Part shown: positions 17,333-25,433 of the stretch, in pieces
Layout: the number at the start of each line of letters is the position of its first letter
Position numbering within the stretch: position 1 is the stretch's first letter
Assembly: GCF_022842375.1 (NCBI RefSeq)
Contig: NZ_JALHPR010000021.1
Location: 1-64,000, forward strand
Length of the DNA stretch: 64,000 bases
Origin: Elioraea sp.
GTDB lineage: Bacteria > Pseudomonadota > Alphaproteobacteria > Acetobacterales > Acetobacteraceae
Reading direction: 5' to 3'
Position numbers and translations under genes: made by a program
The notes under the pieces: generated by a model
What the model saw: only the letters and a program-made list of their open reading frames with translations
What the model was told of the DNA's origin: nothing
Databases searched by the model: none

Positions 17333-18180
17333 GCGCGACCGCCGAGCACCGAATAAAGCTCCGGCCGGCGCTGGCGCATCAGCGGATAGCGCTCGCGCAC
17401 CGTCTCGATGTAGCCGAGGTCGATCTCCGCTGTCACCACGCCTTCGTCGTCGGATGCGGTGGCGACGATCACCCCCCACGGGTCGACGATCATCGACCGG
17501 CCGACGAAGGCGAGGCCGGATTTCGGCTCCTTGCCGTACTGGCCCGAGGCGACGACGAAGCACTGGTTCTCGGTCGCGCGCGCACGCAGGAAGAACTCCC
17601 AGTGATCGTAGCGCGGCGACAGGAACGCCGAGGCACAGACGAGGATCTCGGCCCCCTTGAGCGCCATCTCGCGATACACCTCCGGGAAGCGCAGGTCGGA
17701 ACACACCGAGAGGCCGATGCGCGCGAGGTTCGTGCCGTACACGTCGAGCCTGTCGCCGGCAGCGACCTTCTTCGATTCGACGATGCCTGGCGGAATGTCG
17801 GGCCGGTTCGGTGCGTCGAAGAGATGCGTCTTGCGGTAGAGGCCGAGGATGTCGCCAGCCGGCCCGATCAGCGGCACGGCGTTGTGGTAGCGGCCATCGG
17901 GGGCTGCCTCGTACATCGAGCCTGCGATGCACATGCCGTATGCGCGCGCCTTCTCGGCCAGCAGCGACGTGACGGGGCCGGGGATCGGCTCGGCGATGTC
18001 GCGATAGCCCGTCTCGTCGGAGAAGCCCAAGCCCGTCCAGAGCTCGGGCAGGACCACGAGCGTGCTGCCGCGACGTCCGGCCGTGTCGATGAAGCCCAGC
18101 ATCTTCTCGACGGTGCGGTCCTTCTCGCCATCGACGGCCGTGATCTGCACGGCGGAGACGACCACGGGGCGTTGCGTCAT
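17329..18180 (-). CDS. carbon-nitrogen hydrolase (nitrilase superfamily amidase)
   Basis: 283 aa. The catalytic Glu-Lys-Cys triad of the nitrilase superfamily is complete: Glu46 in VVLPELW, Lys117 in LYRKTHLFD and Cys160 in GLSVCSDLRFPE. The superfamily includes N-carbamoyl amino acid amidohydrolases, omega-amidases and beta-ureidopropionase. In this operon, next to ATP-dependent hydantoinase-type enzymes, an N-carbamoyl amino acid amidohydrolase role is attractive (inference, not proven by sequence). Four bases separate it from dctM, and it overlaps the dehydrogenase by four. ATG 18180 is the natural start. Confidence 0.9.
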   Translation of the reverse strand: MTQRPVVVSAVQITAVDGEKDRTVEKMLGFIDTAGRRGSTLVVLPELWTGLGFSDETGYRDIAEPIPGPVTSLLAEKARAYGMCIAGSMYEAAPDGRYHNAVPLIGPAGDILGLYRKTHLFDAPNRPDIPPGIVESKKVAAGDRLDVYGTNLARIGLSVCSDLRFPEVYREMALKGAEILVCASAFLSPRYDHWEFFLRARATENQCFVVASGQYGKEPKSGLAFVGRSMIVDPWGVIVATASDDEGVVTAEIDLGYIETVRERYPLMRQRRPELYSVLGGRA

Positions 18181-18184
18181 CGTA

Positions 18185-19492
18185 TCATCCCATCATGCCA
18201 GGGAGGAGGAGGGAGATGATCGGGAAGGCGATCAGGATCACCAGCGTGACAACATCGGTCGCGACGAACCAGGTGACGCCGCGGAAGATCGTCGGCAGCG
18301 ACACGAGGTTGCCCAGTGCGCCCTTCATCACATAGACGTTGAGGCCGACCGGCGGGGTGACCAGCCCGATCTCCAGCAGCTTCACGAGGATGATTCCGAA
18401 ATAGATGAGGTCGATCCCCGCCTGTCGTGCGACCGGCAGGACGATCGGCAGCGTCAGCAGCAGGATGCCGATCGAATCGAGGAAGCAGCCGAGGATGAGG
18501 TAGAGCACCGAGACCATCAGGATGACGGTGAGCTGGCTGCCGCCCAGCGCCATCAGCCCGCCGGCGATATGGCCGGGAACGCCCGAGAGCGCCATGAGGC
18601 GCGCGAGCAGCACGGTGCCGATCACCACCATGAAGATACCGGCCGTGCCGGTGAGCGTGTTCAGCACCCCGTCCTTCAGCGCGGCGAGGCTGAGCATCCC
18701 CCGCGCCCAGGCGAGCACGATGGCGAGGAACGCGCCGACCGCGCCTGCCTCTGTCGGCGTGAAGATGCCAACGAAGATGCCGACGAGAACGGCGATGATG
18801 AGCACGGGCAGCGGCCAGATCTCGGCCAGCGCCTCGAGCTTCTCCTCGCGCGTGAAGCTCTCGTCGACCGGCGGCGCGAGTGAGGGCTTCAGCATCACGC
18901 GCACGATGATCATCGCGGCGAACATGCCGGCGGTCAGGAATCCCGGCAGGAACCCTGCCATGAACAGTTTCGCGATCGAGACTTCCGCGACGTAGCCGTA
19001 GAGCACCATCAGGATCGAGGGTGGGATCATCGACCCCAGCGTTCCGGCAGCGGCGACCACGCCGCTCGCCAGCCCCGGGTCGTAGCGGTAGCGGAGCATT
19101 TCGGGTGTGGCGATCCGCGCGAAGGCAGAGGACGTGGCGACCGAGCTTCCGGAGGCCGCCGAGAGCAGCGCGCAGGCACCGACGGAGGCGACCGCGAGCC
19201 CCCCGGGCAATCGCGACAGGGCGATGCGCATGGCGCGGAACAACCCGCGCGAAAGCCCAGTCGATGCCGCGACATAGCCCATCAGCAGGAACATCGGGAT
19301 GGCGGTGAGATTCCAGTCACCGACGAAGTTGAATGGCACGGCGGTCACGATGCCCCACGCCGCCGTCATGTTCAGGATCGCGGCGATGCCGAAGAACGAG
19401 ACGACGCCGAGCGCGACGCCGATCGGCACGCGCAGCGCGATCAGCCCAAGCCCCGCGGTGATCGCCAGATAGCCGATCGCGACCCTGTCCAT
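18185..19492 (-). CDS. dctM: TRAP transporter large permease, DctM
   Basis: 435 aa membrane protein, length typical of the 12-helix large TRAP subunit that forms the ion-coupled transport channel. Characteristic segments are FALLMGYVAASTGLSRGLFRAM-like helix turns (AIPMFLLMGYVAASTG), SSVATSSAFARIATPEMLRYRYDPGLASGVVAAAGTLGSMIPPSILMVLYG, and ESFTREEKLEALAEIWPLPVLIIAVL. It lies 7 bases after dctQ on the same strand and works with it and with the binding protein DctP at 13751. Confidence 0.93.
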   Translation of the reverse strand: MDRVAIGYLAITAGLGLIALRVPIGVALGVVSFFGIAAILNMTAAWGIVTAVPFNFVGDWNLTAIPMFLLMGYVAASTGLSRGLFRAMRIALSRLPGGLAVASVGACALLSAASGSSVATSSAFARIATPEMLRYRYDPGLASGVVAAAGTLGSMIPPSILMVLYGYVAEVSIAKLFMAGFLPGFLTAGMFAAMIIVRVMLKPSLAPPVDESFTREEKLEALAEIWPLPVLIIAVLVGIFVGIFTPTEAGAVGAFLAIVLAWARGMLSLAALKDGVLNTLTGTAGIFMVVIGTVLLARLMALSGVPGHIAGGLMALGGSQLTVILMVSVLYLILGCFLDSIGILLLTLPIVLPVARQAGIDLIYFGIILVKLLEIGLVTPPVGLNVYVMKGALGNLVSLPTIFRGVTWFVATDVVTLVILIAFPIISLLLPGMMG

Positions 19493-19499
19493 GCGCGGC

Positions 19500-20027
19500 T
19501 CAGGCTGGATCGTCGGCGGTGGTGGGATTGGCCGGCACGGGATTGAAGTCCCTGTCGGTCGCTGCCTTCCAGGCGTGCAGCAGCACCATCAGCAGGATCG
19601 CGCCAAACCCCGCGGGCAGCGCGAATTTCGCCGGCCAGATGGTGACGTAGATTGCCCCCATCGTGATCTCGCCGATCCGCCAGGAGGCGAGCGCGTCGAG
19701 CAGCGTCTGGTAGAACAGGATGCCGAAGAACCCGGCGCAAACGAGATAGCTGCCGACGAGGATCACCCGCTGCGCCGCGCGCGGCAGCAGCCGCACCACG
19801 AGATCGACCGAGATATGCTCATGCCGCATCTCGACGAAGGCGAGCGGCAGGAAAACCAGCGCCACCATGTGGTAGAGCGAGATGATCTCGAGATTGCCGG
19901 GGATCGGCTGTCCGGCGAAGTTCGACATCGCAACGTCTGCCACGGTCTGCAGCAGCATCAGCAGCACCACGACGCCGCCGAACAAGGCGAGCACGATCGC
20001 AAGGCCACGCACGGCGCGCTCGATCAT
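19500..20027 (-). CDS. dctQ: TRAP transporter small permease, DctQ
   Basis: 175 aa with four predicted membrane helices (residues about 8-30, 45-70, 85-110 and 130-155), the normal layout of the small TRAP subunit. Recognisable patches are TVADVAMSNFAGQPIPGNLEIISLYHM and RHEHISVDLVVRLLP, matching the DctQ pattern. It overlaps the end of the upstream hyuB by four bases (ATGA), showing that transporter and enzymes are one transcript. Confidence 0.9.
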   Translation of the reverse strand: MIERAVRGLAIVLALFGGVVVLLMLLQTVADVAMSNFAGQPIPGNLEIISLYHMVALVFLPLAFVEMRHEHISVDLVVRLLPRAAQRVILVGSYLVCAGFFGILFYQTLLDALASWRIGEITMGAIYVTIWPAKFALPAGFGAILLMVLLHAWKAATDRDFNPVPANPTTADDPA

Positions 20028-21685
20028 GCAGAGCCCTCCAGGACGATCTTGCCGTTTGCCGCATCCTCATCCCGCCGTGCCGAATCGCGCCGCGCAGCCT
20101 CGCCCCAGCCACCGCCGCCTGCCGTCTCGACCACCACGCGGTCGCCCGCCGCGAGTGTCGTCACGCGCTTGGACGCAATCGTCTCGGTCGTGCCATCGGC
20201 GCGGGTGATGACGGAGACCGCGCGTGCCCCGGGCCCACCGCCCGCGAGGCCCGAGGCCGCGATCGCATGCCGCTCGCCCCGATGGGAGAAGGAGAGGGGG
20301 GCGGCGATCGTCGACAGCACTTCGTACTCCTTCACCTGGCCGAGCCCGCCGCGGAATGTGCCGTCGCCGCCGGAGCCGCGGCGGAGCGACCATCGCCGCA
20401 CGCGGATCGGGGCCTCGAGCTCCATCGCCTCTGCCGGCAGATTCATGCAGTTGGTCGCATCCGTCTCGATCGCATCGACGCCGTCATAGCCTGGACCGGC
20501 GCCGCTGCCGCCGGCAAGCAGTTCGCCGGTGACGAAGGCGCTGCCATCCGCCCAATGCCCGCCGAAGGCCATGACGAGCAGCTCACCTGCCGAGGGGGCA
20601 GGCATGCGGTCGGGCACCGCACCGGCGAGTGCGGCAAGCATGCAGCCGGTGATGCGCTTGATCGTGGCCGAGCGTGCGTTGACCGGCGCCGGCATGCGCG
20701 GGTTGACGATCGAGCCTTCGGGCAGCGTGAGCGAGATCGGGCGGAAGCAGCCGCCATTGTTCGGGATCGCCGGATCGGTCACGGCGCGGACGGCGAAGCA
20801 CGCAGCGGCCAGGCTGCCCGAGGGAACCGCGTTCACCGGCCCGCGTGCCTGCGGGCTCGAGCCGGTGAGGTCGAAATGGATCGTGCCGTCGCGTACCGTC
20901 GCCGTCACGGCGATGCGCAAGGGAACGTCGAGCGCGATGCCGTCATTGTCGAGCCAGTCCTCCGCCTGCCACGTGCCCTCGGGCATGGCGCGCAGCGCTG
21001 CGCGCGTCATCGCCTCGGAGCGGTCGATCAGCAGGCCGAAGGCGGTGAGCAGCGTGTTGTCGCCATGCCGCGCGGCGGCTTCCGCCAACCGCGCCGCCCC
21101 GAGGCGGCAGGCAGCGACCTGGGCATGAAGGTCGCCGATGAACACATCGGGGATGCGCACGTTGGCCCGCAGCACCGACGTCAACGTCTCGTCGAACACG
21201 CCGGCCCTTGCCCAGGGAACCGCGGGAAGGCGAAGCCCTTCCTGGAAGATCTCGGTCGCGTTCGTCGGCACAGAGCCTGCCGCGAGGCCGCCGACGTCCT
21301 GGTGGTGCGTCATGGTCGCGGCCAGCGCGATGATCCGCCCGGCCGTGAACACCGGAACGACGAGCGCGATGTCGGGCAGGTGCGTGCCGCCGGCATAGGG
21401 ATCGTTCAGCAGGTAGATGTCGCCCTCGCGCATCGCCTCGGTCGGGAAGCGGCGGGTGATCTCGGCGACGGCGGGGATCAGCGTGGCGAGATGGATCGGG
21501 ATCGCGCAGGCCTGCGCCAGCGTCACGCCATCGACGGTGAACAGGCTCGCCGAGGCATCGAGCCCTTCCTTCACGATCGGCGAGCAGGAGGAGCGCAGCA
21601 GGGTGAGCTGCATCTCCTCCGCGATCATGTCGAGGCGGTTGCGGATGACCTCGAGCGTGACGGGGTCGAACCGTTCCATGTTCAT
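20024..21685 (-). CDS. hyuB: hydantoinase B/oxoprolinase family protein (pair 1)
   Basis: 553 aa, full length for the HyuB family, the partner of HyuA in ATP-dependent ring-opening of hydantoins, N-methylhydantoin or 5-oxoproline. Family hallmarks are DPVTLEVIRNRLDMIAEEMQLTLLRSSCSPIVKEGLDASASLF, the EGDIYLLNDPYAGGTHLPDIALVVPVF block, THHQDVGG, GGDGTFRGGLGQ and the glycine-rich end ETAGGGGWGEA. ATG 21685 (MNMERFDP) is chosen since homology begins there; a large open frame upstream is spurious. Its start overlaps the stop of hyuA by one base (TGATG). Confidence 0.92.
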   Translation of the reverse strand: MNMERFDPVTLEVIRNRLDMIAEEMQLTLLRSSCSPIVKEGLDASASLFTVDGVTLAQACAIPIHLATLIPAVAEITRRFPTEAMREGDIYLLNDPYAGGTHLPDIALVVPVFTAGRIIALAATMTHHQDVGGLAAGSVPTNATEIFQEGLRLPAVPWARAGVFDETLTSVLRANVRIPDVFIGDLHAQVAACRLGAARLAEAAARHGDNTLLTAFGLLIDRSEAMTRAALRAMPEGTWQAEDWLDNDGIALDVPLRIAVTATVRDGTIHFDLTGSSPQARGPVNAVPSGSLAAACFAVRAVTDPAIPNNGGCFRPISLTLPEGSIVNPRMPAPVNARSATIKRITGCMLAALAGAVPDRMPAPSAGELLVMAFGGHWADGSAFVTGELLAGGSGAGPGYDGVDAIETDATNCMNLPAEAMELEAPIRVRRWSLRRGSGGDGTFRGGLGQVKEYEVLSTIAAPLSFSHRGERHAIAASGLAGGGPGARAVSVITRADGTTETIASKRVTTLAAGDRVVVETAGGGGWGEAARRDSARRDEDAANGKIVLEGSA

Positions 21686-23730
21686 CACGGCTCTCCGTGC
21701 ACGAGGAGAAGTGCGCCTGAGGCGAGCGCGCGTGCGGTCCAGCCAGGCGGAACGAGGGTGGTCGTATCCTCCTGCGCGATGACGGCGGGGCCGGCGATCG
21801 CCGCACCTTCTGCGATCCTCGCGCGGGCGTGCACCGGTACCGGTGCGGCGCGGTCCATGCCGGGAAGCCGCGCCTGCCGCTCCGCCACCAGCGAGGGTCC
21901 CGGTTCCGGCGCGGCGGTAGGGACGACGATCGGCGCCGTCGCCTCGTGCACGGTGCGGAGATTGACGATCTTCACCGCGGCCCCCGTGGCGTGGCCGTTG
22001 ATGCGCGCGTGCGCCGCCTCGAACCGCGCCGCAAGGCCGGCAAGCGGTGCGGCGGTATCGACCGGCACGGCGAGGGTGTGGCTCTGCCCGACATAGGCCA
22101 TGTCGGCCTCGTGGCGGATCGTGGCGTCGGACGGGGTGACGCCGTCGGCCGCCATCAGCGCCGCCGCGCGCGCATCGAGTGTCGCGAGAACGCCGCTGAC
22201 GTCCTCTGCGTTCACTGCCGCTAGCGGCGCGTGGAAGGCAGCCGAGACCTCGTGCGCGACGGGTGCGACGAGCAGCCCGGCAGCGGCCAGCACGCCGGGA
22301 AAGCGCGGCACGAGAACGCGCGTGATGCCAAGCTCCTCCGCGAGTGCCGCGGCATGGATGCCACCTGCGCCGCCGAGCGGCACAAGCGTGAAGCCACGCG
22401 GATCGATGCCGCGCCGGATCGACACGAGGCGGATGCCATCGGCCATCTGCGCGTTCACCACGCGGTGGATGCCGAGTGCCGCCTGCTCGGGCGTGAGCCC
22501 GACACGGCCGGCGACATCCGCCACCGCCTGGGCTGCCCTTGCCGGGGAGAGCATGATGCGCCCGCCCGCGAACCCGTCCGGGTCGAGCAGGCCGAGGGCG
22601 AGTGACGCATCCGTCACGGTCGCGTCCGTCCCGCCGCGGCCGTAGCAGGCGGGCCCGGGCTCGGCACCGGCCGAGCGCGGGCCGACGCGCAGGCCGCCGG
22701 AGCCATCGACCCAGGCGATCGACCCGCCGCCCGCACCGATCGAGACGACGTCGAGCGTCGGCACGCGGATGGCGTATCCGTCGACCGACATCTCCTGCCG
22801 CACGGAAGGCCTGCCGCCCTCGACGAGCGCGATGTCGCTCGAGGTGCCGCCGACATCGATGGCGATGATGTCGCCGATGCCAACCGCTGCCGCAACGGAC
22901 GCGGCACCGAGAAGCCCCGCGGCAGGGCCCGAGAGGAACAGCCGCACGGGCCGGCGCAGCGCCGTCTCGGTGCCGGCGAGCCCGCCGCGCGACTGCATCA
23001 CGGCAAGCGTGCACGGCGCGCCGCGCGCGGCGAGCGCATCGGCGATGCCGGCGAGATAGTGGGCCACGCGCGGCTTCACATAGGCATCGAACCCCGTCAC
23101 CACGGTGCGCTCATACTCGCGGAAGGCGGGGTCGACCTCGGAAGAGAGCGAGACCGGAAGCCCGGGAGCAATCTCGCCGATCAGCGCGCGCAGGCGGTGC
23201 TCGTGGGCATCATTGACGAAGGAAAACAGCAGCGACACGGCGATCGCCTCGACGCCGTCGGCGACAAGCCGCGTGATCGCCGCGCGTGCGCTGTCCTCGT
23301 CGAGCGGCGTGACGATGCTGCCATCGGCGGCGACGCGCTCGCGCACCTCGACGCGCCGCGCGCCAGGGGCGAGCCACGATGGCGTCTCGGGCTTCAGCGC
23401 GAGGTCGTACATCTGCCGCCGCATCTGCCGGCCGAGTTCGAGGATGTCGGCGAAGCCTTCGGTGGCGATCAGCCCGACCGTCGCCCCTTTGCGCTCGAGC
23501 ACCGCGTTCGTCGCAACGGTGGTGCCGTGGCAGAAACGGGTGATCGCGGATGAAGCGATGCCATGCTCATCGGCCAGCCGTGCGAGTGCGGCAGCGACGG
23601 CACGGCTCGGGTCATCACGCGTCGATGGCAGCTTGAAGATCGTGCTGCGCGCGCCGTCGGTGCAGACGACATCGGTGAAGGTGCCGCCGATATCGATGCC
23701 GACAGCGAAGCCCCCGCCCGCTTTCGTCAC
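21685..23730 (-). CDS. hyuA: hydantoinase A/oxoprolinase family protein (pair 1)
   Basis: 681 aa ASKHA-fold ATPase subunit. GIDIGGTFTDVV at residues 11-22 is the phosphate-binding start, FCHGTTVATNAVLERKGATVGLIATEGFADILELGRQ follows, and the second ATP-binding motif IIAIDVGGTSSDIALVEGG lies mid-protein with GAGGGSIAWVDGSGGLRVGPRSAGAEPGPACYGRGGTDATVTDA. The C-terminal domain contains the MAYVGQSHTLAVPV segment. With HyuB it forms an ATP-hydrolysing ring-opening enzyme. Substrate (hydantoin, N-methylhydantoin, 5-oxoproline or a related lactam) is not determined by these motifs. It is separated from the upstream hyuB of pair 2 by five bases. Confidence 0.92.
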   Translation of the reverse strand: MTKAGGGFAVGIDIGGTFTDVVCTDGARSTIFKLPSTRDDPSRAVAAALARLADEHGIASSAITRFCHGTTVATNAVLERKGATVGLIATEGFADILELGRQMRRQMYDLALKPETPSWLAPGARRVEVRERVAADGSIVTPLDEDSARAAITRLVADGVEAIAVSLLFSFVNDAHEHRLRALIGEIAPGLPVSLSSEVDPAFREYERTVVTGFDAYVKPRVAHYLAGIADALAARGAPCTLAVMQSRGGLAGTETALRRPVRLFLSGPAAGLLGAASVAAAVGIGDIIAIDVGGTSSDIALVEGGRPSVRQEMSVDGYAIRVPTLDVVSIGAGGGSIAWVDGSGGLRVGPRSAGAEPGPACYGRGGTDATVTDASLALGLLDPDGFAGGRIMLSPARAAQAVADVAGRVGLTPEQAALGIHRVVNAQMADGIRLVSIRRGIDPRGFTLVPLGGAGGIHAAALAEELGITRVLVPRFPGVLAAAGLLVAPVAHEVSAAFHAPLAAVNAEDVSGVLATLDARAAALMAADGVTPSDATIRHEADMAYVGQSHTLAVPVDTAAPLAGLAARFEAAHARINGHATGAAVKIVNLRTVHEATAPIVVPTAAPEPGPSLVAERQARLPGMDRAAPVPVHARARIAEGAAIAGPAVIAQEDTTTLVPPGWTARALASGALLLVHGEP

Positions 23731-23735
23731 GGGCG

Positions 23736-25433
23736 TCAGCCGGTCCTGCCATAGGCCGCGCGCGCGGCCGCCTCGGTCACGTAGCCCTGCGCGATGTCGG
23801 CCGCGATCGCCTCGCCGCTGCGCTCCGCCGCGGGGCCGTAGCCGCCGCCGCCTGCCGTGTAGAGCGTGAGGATATCGCCCTTCATGAGTTCGAGCGTGTC
23901 CTTGCTGCGCACGGTGATGACGCGGCCGTCCCGCACCACCTCGCAGCGCGCACGCTCTCCCTCCGTGCCGCCGAACAGGCCGTAGGGGGCGAGGCGGAAA
24001 CGATCGGCGTAGATCGCGAAGTTCACGCCATCCTTCAGGATCTCGAAGCGGCGGTAGAGGCCGAGCCCGCCACGCTGGCGGCCATGGCCGCAGCTGTCGG
24101 GGATGAGGCCGTAGCCGACGATGCGGAAATGGTCGAAGTCCATGTCGGTCGCCTCGACCGGCGTGTTGGTGCAGTTCGACAGCGCCGAATCGATCCCGTC
24201 GCCGCCATCGCGCCCGACCGTCGCACCCCAGCCACCGCCGTAGATCTCGAGGTACACCTTGTAGCGGTTATCCTCGAGATGCGAGACGGAGGTGACATGC
24301 GTCGTGTCGTTGCCGCCGGCGATCACCTTCTCGGGGACCACCTGCGCAAGCGCCTTCAGCACGGCGTTGTAGGCGCGGTAGCCGGCCTCCATCCGTGCGC
24401 GAACCGGCGCCGGATAATGCGGGTTGAGCAGCGAGCCCTTCGGCGCGGTGATGCGGATCGGTCGCTTCAGCCCCTCGTTGAAGGGAATGTCGGCACTTGT
24501 CAGCGCAGACTTGATGGCGGAGAGGGCGGCGGAGATCGTCGAGGCGAACGGGCAGTTGAGGTTGCGCCGCACCTGCGCGCAGGTGCCGGTATAGTCGACC
24601 GAGATCGTATCGCCCGCGACGGTCACGGTCGCGCGCACGGCAAGCGGCGTGTCGGAGAGCCCATCGTCATCCACCGCATCCTCGCCGGTGTAGACGCCAT
24701 CGGGGATCGCGGTGATCGCTGCGCGGGCGCGGCGTTCGGAATAGTCGAGCAGCTCGGCCATCGAGCGGCGCACGGTCGCGGTGCCGTAGCGGCGGAAGAG
24801 CTCGCGCAGCCTGTCGGCCCCGATCGCGTTCGCGGCGAACTGTGCGTTGAAATCGCCGATCGTCTGGTGCGGCACGCGGATGTTGGCCGCCACCAGCCGC
24901 TGCAGCCCGCCGCCATCGTCCCAGTCGCGCGCGAAGCTGTAGCGAGTCGGCGGAATGATCAGCCCCTCGGCGTGCACGTCCGCCGCATCCGGCGTGAGGC
25001 CCGGGTTGCCGCCGCCAAGGTCGAGATGGTGCGCGACAGTGCCGGAAAAGCCGATCAGCACGCCATCGAGAAAGATGGGCGAGTAGATGAACACGTCCTG
25101 CAGGTGCTGGCCGCCGGAGTAGGGATCGTTCGTGATGTAGAAGTCGCCGTCGACCAGCCGCTCGACCGGGAAGGCCGCCGCACAGGAGCGGAAGATCTCC
25201 GACATCGGGCCGAGCTGCATCGGGATCAGCTCGGCCTGCGCGACGACATTTCCTTCAGCGTCGAACAGGCAGGCGGAGGCATCCTGCGCCTCGCGGATGA
25301 TGGTCGAGTAGGCGGAGCGGACGAGCTTCACCCCCATCTCGCGCGCCGCGGCGATCAGCGCCTGGCTGATCACCGCATGGTCGACGGGGTCGAGCGCCTC
25401 ACCCGTTGCGCTGGTGCCGAGTCGCTCAAGCAT
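23736..25433 (-). CDS. hyuB: hydantoinase B/oxoprolinase family protein (pair 2)
   Basis: 565 aa HyuB paralogue. It shows the same family blocks, with clear divergence from pair 1: DPVDHAVISQALIAAAREMGVKLVRSAYSTIIREAQDASACLFD, DGDFYITNDPYSGGQHLQDVFIYSPIFLDG, AHHLDLGGGNPG, HGRQRGGLGLYRRFEIL and the terminal YTAGGGGYGPA. The N-terminus (AAREMGVKLVRSAYSTIIREA) resembles N-methylhydantoinase/acetophenone-carboxylase-type members more than pair 1 does. ATG 25433 overlaps the end of its hyuA by eight bases. Two complete HyuAB enzymes in one operon suggest two related substrates or stereoisomers (inference). Confidence 0.92.
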   Translation of the reverse strand: MLERLGTSATGEALDPVDHAVISQALIAAAREMGVKLVRSAYSTIIREAQDASACLFDAEGNVVAQAELIPMQLGPMSEIFRSCAAAFPVERLVDGDFYITNDPYSGGQHLQDVFIYSPIFLDGVLIGFSGTVAHHLDLGGGNPGLTPDAADVHAEGLIIPPTRYSFARDWDDGGGLQRLVAANIRVPHQTIGDFNAQFAANAIGADRLRELFRRYGTATVRRSMAELLDYSERRARAAITAIPDGVYTGEDAVDDDGLSDTPLAVRATVTVAGDTISVDYTGTCAQVRRNLNCPFASTISAALSAIKSALTSADIPFNEGLKRPIRITAPKGSLLNPHYPAPVRARMEAGYRAYNAVLKALAQVVPEKVIAGGNDTTHVTSVSHLEDNRYKVYLEIYGGGWGATVGRDGGDGIDSALSNCTNTPVEATDMDFDHFRIVGYGLIPDSCGHGRQRGGLGLYRRFEILKDGVNFAIYADRFRLAPYGLFGGTEGERARCEVVRDGRVITVRSKDTLELMKGDILTLYTAGGGGYGPAAERSGEAIAADIAQGYVTEAAARAAYGRTG

